From NCBI GenBank assembly GCA_030039915.1, contig JASHUP010000018.1, positions 1-9,335 on the forward strand: DNA of 9,335 nucleotides. Direction: 5' to 3'. Under the pieces are notes generated by a model. It ran no database searches and had not been told where the DNA came from. It saw nothing but the letters and a program-made list of their open reading frames with translations. This DNA is from Thermoplasmata archaeon (GTDB lineage: Archaea > Thermoplasmatota > Thermoplasmata > UBA184). Positions within the stretch are counted from its first letter, which is position 1, and the number at the start of each line of letters is the position of its first letter. Shown here in pieces: positions 1-6,130 of the stretch. The translations under genes were made by a program, and so were the position numbers.

Positions 1-764
1 GCGAAGCGCAGCAGCTCGTGGAGGTGGCGGTTCAGGTGCTGCTGGCGCGGCGCGAGTTCGGCGCGACCGAGGTACTCGGAGCGGAAGTGCGCCGTGAGCG
101 AATCGACCACGAGGAGCCGGATCGGCTTTTCGCGGGCGAGCTCCTGGGCCTTCTGGACGAGCAGCATCTGGTGGTTCGAGTTGAACGCCCGCGCGACATG
201 GATCCGACCGAGCGCCGCCTCGGGGTCGAGGCCGACCCCCTTCGCCATGTCGACGATCCGCTCGGGGCGGAACGTGCTCTCGGTGTCGATGTAGACGACC
301 TCGCCCGAGAGGCCGCCCTGGGCGACCGGCAGCTGCACGTCCACCGCGACCTGGTGGGCGAGCTGGGTCTTGCCCGTGCCGAACTCCCCGCTGAACTCGG
401 TGATCGCCTGCGTCTCGACACCGCCGCCGAGCAGTTCGTCGAGCGCCTTCGAGTTGGTGGTGACCCGTCCGAGCTTCTTCCTCCGCTCGAGGAGCGTCGT
501 GCCGCTCTCAAAGCCGCCGACGTCCGCTTTCCGGCGGGCCTCGCCGATGATCTTCTGGGCGATGGCGACCCCGATCTCGGCCGCTTCCGCGACGTCGCCC
601 GGCGACGCGACCGCGAGTTCCATCAGGTCGGTGTAGCCGCTCTCGCGCAGTTTCTCGGCGGTGATCCCACCGATCCCGGGCAGGTCTTCGAGGGCGACCG
701 GGGCTTTTGGGGCGGCGGGAGTTTCCTCGGCCCCGCTCGCCTTGGAGCTCGACTTGGACGGCAC
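1..764 (-). CDS. radA: DNA repair and recombination protein RadA (3' end cut off by window edge)
   Basis: Archaeal RecA/Rad51-family recombinase, which forms ATP-dependent filaments on single-stranded DNA and catalyses strand exchange in repair. The 254 codons visible start with a Ser/Ala/Lys/Pro-rich tail (about residues 1-23), followed by a helix-hairpin-helix domain ([15 protein letters not shown], about 25-39) and the ATPase core. Walker A is GEFGTGKT at 126-133 and Walker B is LLVVDS at 217-222. The segment [13 protein letters not shown] (158-170) is typical of RadA. The protein should continue beyond position 1, since the family is usually a little over 300 residues. The GTG start at 764 is chosen because it gives a normal RadA N-terminus and has a TATA-like box about 27 bases upstream. 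No Shine-Dalgarno sequence is visible, so the transcript may be leaderless. It lies downstream of purC in the same direction after a 67-base gap with its own promoter. Identification is very secure; the exact start less so. Confidence 0.96.
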   Translation of the reverse strand, partial: MPSKSSSKASGAEETPAAPKAPVALEDLPGIGGITAEKLRESGYTDLMELAVASPGDVAEAAEIGVAIAQKIIGEARRKADVGGFESGTTLLERRKKLGRVTTNSKALDELLGGGVETQAITEFSGEFGTGKTQLAHQVAVDVQLPVAQGGLSGEVVYIDTESTFRPERIVDMAKGVGLDPEAALGRIHVARAFNSNHQMLLVQKAQELAREKPIRLLVVDSLTAHFRSEYLGRAELAPRQQHLNRHLHELLRF

Positions 765-788
765 GTTCGACCGACCGGGTCGAGGGGA

Positions 789-794
789 GATAAG
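789..794 (-). promoter_or_regulatory. TATA-like box of radA
   Basis: On the minus strand this reads CTTATC, an AT-rich island in the G+C-rich gap between purC and radA, about 26-30 bases upstream of the proposed GTG. That spacing matches an archaeal TATA box driving a leaderless transcript. Assigned by position and composition only. Confidence 0.45.
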
Positions 795-831
795 CGTACG
801 GGAGGGGTCGCGAAACGGTGAACGCTGCCGC

Positions 832-1791
832 CTATCCCGCGCGCTCGAGCGGCACGAACGGCTCGCCGGTGAGACGCTGGAAGACGGTCGTGTAGAGCCG
901 GCTCACCTCGTCGACGAGCAGCGGGGGGAGCGGCGGAATCGCGGGCTCGGGCGCGCCGGCCGTGCGGGCCTGCTGCAGCGTGTCGTAGTAGCCGGTCTGG
1001 CGGTAGTGCTGTCGGACGAACTCCTTCGAGAAGTCGACTTGCCGACCGCGCTCGTACGCCGCCGAGTCCCAGAACCGGTCCTCGTCGGCGGTACCGAACG
1101 TATCGACGATCATCAGCGCGCCGTCCGCGTCCACCGCGAACTCCTTCTTGCCGTCGACGTGGATGAGGCCGCGCGGCCCGATCTCCTTCTGCATCGCGAC
1201 GTCGACCTTGAGGATCATCTCGCGGATCCGGTCCAGGTCGGCCGCGGAGAGCCCGGAGAGCGAGAGCGCCTCCTCTTTCGTCAGGAGCCGGTCGACCGGC
1301 TCGAGCTTCGTCGTGACTTCGAAATGCGGCTCGGGGAGGGGCTCACCGTACGCGAGCGTCTTCCCCTTCGGGAACCCGAGCGCCTCGGACGAGACCTTTC
1401 CCGCCTTGACGCGGTCCCACATCGACCCCGCGAGGTAGTAGCGGACGATCAGCTCGAGCGGGACGAGGTAGTTCGTCGGGTGCGGACCGAGGGTCGCCGG
1501 CTTCGGAACGACCTGGACCCGCTTCACCCGCATCGCGGTCGGGCCGGCGAGCGACAGGTAGTGGTGCGGGATGCCGAGACGCGTGCACAGCTCGAACCAG
1601 TAGGCCGCGGTCCGAGCGAGGGTCTCGCCCTTGTGCGGGATCTCGCTCGGGATGTGCTTATCGAAGACGGAGATGTCGTTCGTGAAGCGGAACTCGAGCT
1701 CGGTCGGGGAGACCTCGTAGACCTCCTTCACCTTCCCGCGGCGGAGGAAGCGCGGGGCCGTGGGCGCGGCGGAGCCTTGCACTTTGGTCAT
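832..1791 (-). CDS. purC: Phosphoribosylaminoimidazole-succinocarboxamide synthase (SAICAR synthetase)
   Basis: Cytosolic purine-biosynthesis enzyme that joins aspartate to CAIR using ATP, giving SAICAR. The 319-residue product has the N-terminal nucleotide-binding segment [11 protein letters not shown] (17-27). The family signature [14 protein letters not shown] lies at 110-123, and the second signature around HVDGKKEFA (211-219) supplies the conserved Asp-Lys-Glu. The metal/nucleotide-binding stretch [14 protein letters not shown] (229-242) matches the family's D-E-...-T-P-D-x-S-R-F-W region, with some substitutions. It is longer than the roughly 240-residue bacterial form and closer to the yeast Ade1 size. 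The ATG at 1791 is chosen because the N-terminal motif begins soon after it and a CCTTAAGG box lies 23-30 bases upstream. No purine-pathway neighbour is seen, so it appears to be a stand-alone transcription unit between the acetyltransferase gene and radA. Confidence 0.95.
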   Translation of the reverse strand: MTKVQGSAAPTAPRFLRRGKVKEVYEVSPTELEFRFTNDISVFDKHIPSEIPHKGETLARTAAYWFELCTRLGIPHHYLSLAGPTAMRVKRVQVVPKPATLGPHPTNYLVPLELIVRYYLAGSMWDRVKAGKVSSEALGFPKGKTLAYGEPLPEPHFEVTTKLEPVDRLLTKEEALSLSGLSAADLDRIREMILKVDVAMQKEIGPRGLIHVDGKKEFAVDADGALMIVDTFGTADEDRFWDSAAYERGRQVDFSKEFVRQHYRQTGYYDTLQQARTAGAPEPAIPPLPPLLVDEVSRLYTTVFQRLTGEPFVPLERAG

Positions 1792-1813
1792 GTCGTCCGA
1801 CGAGCCCGGGATT

Positions 1814-1821
1814 CCTTAAGG
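1814..1821 (-). promoter_or_regulatory. TATA-like box of purC
   Basis: The palindrome CCTTAAGG sits in the 68-base gap upstream of purC, at about -23 to -30 from the ATG, with purine-rich GAGAA just upstream on the minus strand as a possible BRE. The position fits an archaeal core promoter for a leaderless mRNA. No experimental support is available. Confidence 0.5.
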
Positions 1822-1859
1822 TTCTCGCCCGCGCCCCGCGGACTGGCTCCCCGGCGGGC

Positions 1860-2396
1860 CTAGAGCGAACGGGCCTGGACCTCGGTGATCGGTCGGAACC
1901 CGCGCTTCGAGTAGAAGCGGCCGGCGATCTCGTTCTGGGAAGGGAATTCGGCCGTGACGACCGCCGCGCCCTTCGCCTTGAGCGCGTTCGAGGTCTCGCG
2001 GAGGACGTACTCGCCGACCCCCCGCCGGCGGTAGATCGGCAGGAGGTAGATGTCGAGGATGACGCCTTCCTGCGCCGGCTCGTAGAACGGCCGCTCCCGC
2101 ACGAGGGCGCGCACGAAGCCCACGACCTTGTCCTTGTCCCCGCCGACCCCCTCGGCGGCGAGGACGACCGCCTTCGGGTCGGTGATGTTCGCCTTCAGGA
2201 TCTGCCTCGCTTGCTGGTCGGCGTCGTCGCGCACTTTGAGCAGCGGGTCGAACTCTTCGTTCAGCCGCTTGAGCCGGATCAAGAGCGGCACGAGCGCCGG
2301 CACGTCGGACTCCTTCGCGGGACGCAGGTGGATCGGTACGGAGGGCGACTCGCCCGGTCCCCCCGAGCGGCCGCTCCCCTCACCCGCCGCGTTCAT
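1860..2396 (-). CDS. GNAT-family N-acetyltransferase
   Basis: A 178-residue GNAT-fold acetyltransferase, expected to move the acetyl group of acetyl-CoA to an amine; the substrate is unknown. A Gly/Ser-rich leader (1-20) precedes the domain, which opens with IHLRPAKESDVPALVPLL (22-39). Motif A, the acetyl-CoA pyrophosphate loop, is ILDIYLLPIYRRRGVGEYVL (113-132), with the R-x-x-G-x-G pattern at 123-128. The C-terminal FYSKRGFRPI (161-170) is the typical GNAT ending. The start ATG overlaps the stop codon of the malic enzyme gene (ATGA), and a GGAGG sequence lies 8 bases upstream inside that gene. Translation is therefore probably coupled. The partner gene hints at, but does not prove, a metabolic or protein-acetylating role. 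Confidence 0.88.
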   Translation of the reverse strand: MNAAGEGSGRSGGPGESPSVPIHLRPAKESDVPALVPLLIRLKRLNEEFDPLLKVRDDADQQARQILKANITDPKAVVLAAEGVGGDKDKVVGFVRALVRERPFYEPAQEGVILDIYLLPIYRRRGVGEYVLRETSNALKAKGAAVVTAEFPSQNEIAGRFYSKRGFRPITEVQARSL

Positions 2397-3826
2397 TTCG
2401 AGCGCCTCCGCCGCGCGGGAGCGCGAGGCATGGGAGGCGTAAGACGGGCTCGGGCGAGGGCGCGGACGAGCCGTGCGGGCCGCCCCATCAACGTCTTCGC
2501 GCGCTCGAGGAACTCGTCGTGGGAGAGCTTGCGCCGCGCGATGCCGAGCCGGACCGCGGTGTCGCCGACCGCGGCGGCGATGAGCGGGAACACCTCGGGC
2601 TCCTCCATCGTGGGGAGCAGGTGGTGCGGAGTCAATCCCTTCAAGGCGGCGCCGCGCGCGAGCTCCTTCGCCGCGGCGAGGACGACCTCGTCCGGAATCG
2701 AGCGGGCACGCGCGTCGAGGACCCCACGGAACACGGCGGGGAAGATCAACGAGTTGTTCACCTGGTTCGGAAAATCGCTTCGCCCGGTCGCCACGATCGC
2801 CGCTCCCGCCGAGCGGGCGACGTCCGGCCAGATCTCGGGAACGGGGTTCGCGAGAGCGAACACGATCGGGTCCTTCGCCATCCGGTGGATGTGGTCGGGG
2901 CGGATCGTGTCGGGGTTGGGCGTCGACGCCGCGAGCAACACGTCGGCCCCCTCGAGGGCCGCCGCGAGATCGCCCGTACGACCGCCGCCGTTCGTAGTGA
3001 GGGCGATCCGGTACTTCCACGGGTTCCTCAGCTCGAGCTCGTCGAGGTCTTCGCGGTCGGCGTGGAGGATCCCTTTCTGGTCGACGAGCGTGAGCCGGTG
3101 CGCCGGATGGCCCATCTCGAGGAGGAGACGGGCCGTCACGAGGTTCGCGGCGCCGGCGCCGAGGAGCACGGTACGGACCTCCCGTACGGACCGGTGGGTG
3201 AGTTCGAGCGCGTTGAGGAGCCCGGCGACCGTCGCGGCGGCGGTCCCGAGCTGGTCGTCGTGCCAGACGGGGATGGGGAGGCGCTTCTGGAGCTCCTCGA
3301 GGATCCCGAAGCACTTCGGCGAAGCGATGTCCTCGAGGTTGACGCCGCCGAACGCGGGGGCCATCGCCTCGACGGTCGCGATGAACTGGTCGGGCGAGCT
3401 CACCTGGATCGGGACGGGGATCGCATCCACTCCACCGAGGAACTTGAAGAGCAGCGCCTTCCCTTCCATGACGGGCAGGGCCGCGCGCGGACCGATGTCG
3501 CCGAGGCCGAGGACGCGCGAGCCGTCCGTGACGATCGCGATCGTGTTCCAGCGACCGGTGAGCTCGAACGAGCTCTCCGGGTCGGCCTGGATCGCGCGCG
3601 ATACGCGTGCGACGCCCGGCGTGTACCACAGCGAAAAGTCGGCGAGCGAACGGACCGGCACCTTCGGCACGGTTTCGACCTTCCCGCCGAAGTAGCGGGA
3701 GAGCTCGAGCGCCCGTTCGCCGAGCAGGTCGGTCTGGTCCTCGCTCCGTTCGGCCGCCGCGGCCTCGCGGGCCTTCCGCCGGGCGGCACGCTCGGGGTCG
3801 ACGGGCGCGGGCACGCTTTGGGCCAT
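2393..3826 (-). CDS. mae: Malic enzyme (malate dehydrogenase, oxaloacetate-decarboxylating)
   Basis: Oxidatively decarboxylates malate to pyruvate and CO2 with NAD(P)+ and a divalent metal, linking the TCA cycle to pyruvate. The 477-residue protein carries the catalytic YTPG (Tyr68), TDGSRVLGLGDIGP (100-113) and MEGKALLFKF (120-129, catalytic Lys123). Metal ligands are visible in NLEDI (Glu165, Asp166) and WHDDQLGTA (Asp190, Asp191). The Rossmann loop is GAGAAN (223-228), followed by LANPVPEI (325-332) and SDFPNQVNN (350-358). There is no phosphotransacetylase domain, unlike long bacterial MaeB. Asp249 at the end of the second Rossmann strand may favour NAD+, but that is weak evidence. Unusual features are an Arg/Ala/Glu-rich N-terminal extension (about 11-30) and a very basic C-terminal tail (about 449-477). 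It is the first gene of a unit with the GNAT gene. The ATG at 3826 is 25-32 bases from a good TATA box. Confidence 0.95.
   Translation of the reverse strand: MAQSVPAPVDPERAARRKAREAAAAERSEDQTDLLGERALELSRYFGGKVETVPKVPVRSLADFSLWYTPGVARVSRAIQADPESSFELTGRWNTIAIVTDGSRVLGLGDIGPRAALPVMEGKALLFKFLGGVDAIPVPIQVSSPDQFIATVEAMAPAFGGVNLEDIASPKCFGILEELQKRLPIPVWHDDQLGTAAATVAGLLNALELTHRSVREVRTVLLGAGAANLVTARLLLEMGHPAHRLTLVDQKGILHADREDLDELELRNPWKYRIALTTNGGGRTGDLAAALEGADVLLAASTPNPDTIRPDHIHRMAKDPIVFALANPVPEIWPDVARSAGAAIVATGRSDFPNQVNNSLIFPAVFRGVLDARARSIPDEVVLAAAKELARGAALKGLTPHHLLPTMEEPEVFPLIAAAVGDTAVRLGIARRKLSHDEFLERAKTLMGRPARLVRALARARLTPPMPRAPARRRRSK
2405..2409 (-). promoter_or_regulatory. Shine-Dalgarno sequence for the GNAT gene
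   Basis: GGAGG on the minus strand, 8 bases before the ATG at 2396 and inside the 3' end of the malic enzyme coding region. Together with the ATGA overlap it fixes the GNAT start. Confidence 0.7.
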
Positions 3827-3850
3827 CTCCTCGGGTTCACCCGGCCTCGG

Positions 3851-3858
3851 TTTATTAA
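3851..3858 (-). promoter_or_regulatory. TATA box of the malic enzyme-GNAT unit
   Basis: TTAATAAA on the minus strand, 25-32 bases upstream of the malic enzyme ATG. It is among the strongest TATA-like islands in the window. A GAGGAG sequence directly abuts the ATG with no spacer, too close for a normal ribosome binding site, so a leaderless mRNA is the better reading. Confidence 0.65.
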
Positions 3859-3896
3859 CGCTTGTGCGGAGACGAGCAGGGGGTTCGGCAATTGAC

Positions 3897-3922
3897 GGAC
3901 CGGCGGGTCCCGGACGGCGTCC
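3897..3922. repeat. Two adjacent short dyads between divergent promoters (possible operator)
   Basis: Two neighbouring inverted repeats: GGACC-GGCG-GGTCC (3897-3910) and GGAC-GGC-GTCC (3912-3922). They look like two variants of the same palindromic unit, GGAC(C)GGC..(G)TCC. They lie between the TATA box of the malic enzyme unit and that of the persulfide dioxygenase-like gene, where a regulator could reach both. In DNA this G+C-rich such dyads can arise by chance, so the operator role is only a suggestion. Confidence 0.25.
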
Positions 3923-3947
3923 TCCAAAAGTGCGCCGGAACCCTCGA

Positions 3948-3954
3948 CTAAATA
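3948..3954 (+). promoter_or_regulatory. TATA-like box of the rhodanese/MBL fusion gene
   Basis: CTAAATA lies 27-33 bases upstream of the proposed GTG start at 3981, consistent with a leaderless transcript. It sits inside the short palindrome GACTA-AA-TAGTC (3946-3957), so a protein bound there could block TBP access. Confidence 0.55.
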
Positions 3955-3980
3955 GTCCGGGAATTCTCTTACTCCGAGCC

Positions 3981-5066
3981 GTGGGCGCTTCGAGCGAAAG
4001 CCTCCCGCATCCGTTCGTCCGCCCTCCTCGCTCCGGAGCGGTGCCGCTCGTCTCCCCGACCGACCTCCGGTCGCTGATGGAGTCGAGCGCACCGCCGCTC
4101 CTACTCGACGTGCGCCCGGCCCACGAACGGGCGCTCGTCCATTTGGCCGGCGACCGGCACGTTCCCCTCGACTCGATCGGGGCCGCCCTCGGTTCGCTTC
4201 CCCACGACCGCCCGATCGTCGTGTACGACCACTTCGGCGCTCAGGCCCGCCGAGCGGCGCGATTCCTCCAGGACCGAGGGTTCCCGCTCGCCGCCGCGCT
4301 CGAGGGCGGCCTCGAGGAGTACTCTCGGGTCGCCGACGCGGACCTCGCCCGGTATCCGGACGAGAACCCCGAGGCGCACTTCTTCCTCCGCCAGATCCCC
4401 CGGCCGGACGTGGGCTGCCTCACCTACTTCGTCGGCGACCCGGTCGCGCGCGAGGGGCTCATCGTCGACCCGGGCCGGGAGGTCGCTCCCTACCGGGCGC
4501 TGCTCGCGGAGGGCGGGTGGCGGCTCGTCGGGATCGTGGAAACGCACACGCACGCGGACCACCTCGCCGGCCACGCCGCGCTGCACGCCGCGACCGACGC
4601 TCCGATCTATCTCAGCCGCCGGTCCGAGGCACGCTATCCGCACCGCTCGTTCGCCGAGGGTGACTCGGTCCGCTTCGGCAACGAGGAAGCGGTCGTCCTC
4701 GAGACCCCCGGCCACACCCCCGACCACGTGACCTTGCGCGTGCGCGATAAGATCTTCACCGGTGACACGCTCTTGCTCGGAAGCTGCGGCCGGACCGACC
4801 TCGGCGGGGGCTCTCCCGAGAATCTCTACGAGTCGCTGGCGACGAAGATCCTCACCCTCCCGAACGAAACGGAAGTCTACCCCGCGCACTACGGGGCACA
4901 CCACGCGCTCAACGAGCGCCACGTCTCGACGATCGGCTTTGAGCGCGTCCGCAACGAGGCGCTCACGCAGGGTTCGCTCGAAGCGTTCGTGCGGTACATG
5001 TCCGAGGGTTGGCCGCCCAAGCCTGCGAACTTCGACCGCATCGTGCGCACCAACCTCGACGAGTAA
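3981..5066 (+). CDS. Rhodanese-like / persulfide dioxygenase (ETHE1-type metallo-beta-lactamase) fusion
   Basis: Probable iron-dependent sulfur dioxygenase that oxidises low-molecular-weight persulfides such as glutathione- or CoA-persulfide to sulfite. With the GTG at 3981 it is 361 residues. Residues about 24-118 form a rhodanese-like domain (LLLDVRPAHERALVHLAGDRHVPL, in pieces at 40-63; EGGLEEY at 108-114). The catalytic loop reads VVYDHFGAQAR (80-90), so the usual Cys is Asp83 and sulfurtransfer by this domain is unlikely. Residues about 131-361 form the metallo-beta-lactamase domain: HTHADH (189-194), TPGHTPDH (242-249), FTGDTLLLGSCGRTDL (259-274) and VYPAHYG (299-305). This gives ligands His189, His191, Asp193, His194, His245, Asp262 and His303. 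The C-terminal WPPKPANFDRIV (344-355) is typical of this dioxygenase group. The frame is open upstream to 3864, but the promoter position favours 3981; GTG 4041 is an alternative. Divergent from the malic enzyme unit. Confidence 0.85.
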   Translation: MGASSESLPHPFVRPPRSGAVPLVSPTDLRSLMESSAPPLLLDVRPAHERALVHLAGDRHVPLDSIGAALGSLPHDRPIVVYDHFGAQARRAARFLQDRGFPLAAALEGGLEEYSRVADADLARYPDENPEAHFFLRQIPRPDVGCLTYFVGDPVAREGLIVDPGREVAPYRALLAEGGWRLVGIVETHTHADHLAGHAALHAATDAPIYLSRRSEARYPHRSFAEGDSVRFGNEEAVVLETPGHTPDHVTLRVRDKIFTGDTLLLGSCGRTDLGGGSPENLYESLATKILTLPNETEVYPAHYGAHHALNERHVSTIGFERVRNEALTQGSLEAFVRYMSEGWPPKPANFDRIVRTNLDE

Positions 5067-5131
5067 ACCCGCGTCGATTGTCCCTCGTGCAACGCTGTTT
5101 CATCGGCCGCACCTCGGCCAAAATTCGTCAG

Positions 5132-5137
5132 CGTTAA
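5132..5137 (+). promoter_or_regulatory. TATA-like box of the split methionine synthase unit
   Basis: GTTAAG, 25-30 bases before the ATG at 5162, in the 95-base gap after the dioxygenase-like gene and preceded by the AT-rich CCAAAATTCG. Spacing fits a leaderless archaeal promoter, so this pair is probably transcribed separately from the gene before it, although read-through is possible. Confidence 0.5.
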
Positions 5138-5161
5138 GTCCCCACCGGGGTCGGGCGGGCG

Positions 5162-6130
5162 ATGATCGTCCGCACGGGTCTCACCGGATCGTTCCCTCGC
5201 TCCGAAGCCCTGGTCGCCGCGACCCGGGACCTCGACCGAGGGCGAACCAGCGAGGACGCGGTCGAAGAGCTGTACCGACGCACGGAGGCGGAGGTGGTGG
5301 AGCTCGAGGAGCGGCTCGGCTTCGAGGGGACGACCGCCGGTTACCTTCGCTGGGCCGACCTCTTCCGCCCCTTCGCGGAGACGTGGGAAGGGTTCACGGT
5401 CGGCCCGCTCACCCGCTGGCTGGAAACGAACACGTTCTACCGACAGCCGATCCTGCTCGCGCCCCCCGGCCGTACCCCGGGCGCGTTTGTCTCGCGTCTC
5501 CCGCCCCCGACGCTCGAGTCGCCCGGTACGGCCCGCGTCCTGTTGCCCGGACCGTACTCGTTCGCCGTCATGCTCGACAACCGCTCGGGCGAGACCGAGC
5601 CCGCGCTCATCCACCGGCTCGGGCGACTCCTCGGGGACGAGGTGAAGGAACTGAGGGCGCGGGGCTTCTCCACGTTCCTCTTCTCGGAACCGCAGCTCGT
5701 CGTCCAGCCCCCCGAGGGCCCCCGGGCCGAGGCGGTCGTCGCCGGCTACCGCGCGGTCCAGGGCGCGCTCAACGGGGGCACCTCGATCGTCTGGACGTAC
5801 GGCGCGGACGCGGCCCCGGCGTTCCCGCTCCTCGACCGATTGCCGGTCTCGGTGGTCGGCGTCGACCTCGCCGAGACCGAGGTCGACCAGCTCCCCGAGA
5901 GCCCGACCCACCAGGGTCTCGGGCTCGGGGTCGTCGACCCTCGGACGACGCTCGAGGAGGACCCGGCCGAGGTCGCTCGGGTCGTCCGGGAGGCGTACGC
6001 GCGCCGACACCCGAGCTCGGTCTGGCTCGGTCCGGGGGCGCGGCTCGACTTGTTGCCGTGGGAACCGGCGACGCGCAAGCTCCACGTGCTTCCCGCCGTC
6101 CAGAAGGCGCTCACGGGAGGCACGTCGTGA
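5162..6130 (+). CDS. MetE N-terminal-domain-like protein, partner half of a split methionine synthase
   Basis: A 322-residue TIM-barrel protein of the MetE/UROD superfamily that resembles the N-terminal domain of cobalamin-independent methionine synthase. Visible matches are TGSFPRS (8-14), WLETNTFYRQP (86-96, like the MetE W-F-D-T-N-Y-H-Y region), LLPGPYSFAVML (127-138, like L-L-G-P-V-T) and FLFSEPQLV (172-180, like Q-I-D-E-P-A-L). It contains no cysteine at all. At the position expected for the zinc H-x-C it reads VWT (210-212), and near the last zinc Cys it reads GPGARLD (290-296), so it cannot form the MetE zinc site. By analogy with MetE it may help bind the methyl donor. It overlaps the catalytic-half gene by GTGA, so the two products are probably made together and may form a complex. 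The ATG is 25-30 bases from the TATA-like box. Confidence 0.78.
   Translation: MIVRTGLTGSFPRSEALVAATRDLDRGRTSEDAVEELYRRTEAEVVELEERLGFEGTTAGYLRWADLFRPFAETWEGFTVGPLTRWLETNTFYRQPILLAPPGRTPGAFVSRLPPPTLESPGTARVLLPGPYSFAVMLDNRSGETEPALIHRLGRLLGDEVKELRARGFSTFLFSEPQLVVQPPEGPRAEAVVAGYRAVQGALNGGTSIVWTYGADAAPAFPLLDRLPVSVVGVDLAETEVDQLPESPTHQGLGLGVVDPRTTLEEDPAEVARVVREAYARRHPSSVWLGPGARLDLLPWEPATRKLHVLPAVQKALTGGTS
6115..6120 (+). promoter_or_regulatory. Shine-Dalgarno sequence for the catalytic MetE half
   Basis: GGGAGG six bases upstream of the GTG at 6127. It decides the start inside a much longer upstream-open frame and, with the GTGA overlap, indicates translational coupling to the preceding gene. Confidence 0.75.

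Noticed and set aside
18..821. Long plus-strand open frame opposite radA
   Set aside because: It is antisense to an unmistakable RadA and shows no family motif, only Arg/Asp/Glu/Leu-rich shadow sequence typical of G+C-rich DNA.
661..1863. 400-codon plus-strand open frame opposite purC
   Set aside because: PurC signatures on the minus strand explain the region; the plus-strand product is low-complexity Arg/Glu/Val-rich.
2397..3629. Upstream extension of the GNAT frame
   Set aside because: The extra frame runs inside the malic enzyme gene in another reading phase. The ATG at 2396 with GGAGG 8 bases upstream explains the GNAT start.
2211..3895. Two long plus-strand open frames opposite the malic enzyme and GNAT genes
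   Set aside because: The minus strand encodes full malic enzyme motifs here; the opposite frames have no recognisable domain and overlap the divergent promoter.
3864..3980. Longer N-terminus of the rhodanese/MBL protein from the ATG at 3864
   Set aside because: The extra 39 residues are Arg/Pro/Gly-rich, run through the likely TATA box at 3948-3954 and the dyads, and add nothing to the rhodanese domain.
5105..5119. Hairpin GGCCG-CACCT-CGGCC as a terminator after the dioxygenase-like gene
   Set aside because: Only 5 bp arms and no T-run after it on either strand; in DNA this rich in G+C such stems are expected by chance.
4889..6085. 398-codon minus-strand open frame opposite the MetE N-half
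   Set aside because: Low-complexity antisense product; the plus strand shows family motifs, a promoter and a coupled downstream gene.
4762..6126. Upstream extension of the catalytic MetE frame
   Set aside because: The added sequence is an out-of-frame shadow of the dioxygenase and MetE-N genes; the GTG at 6127 has a well-placed GGGAGG.
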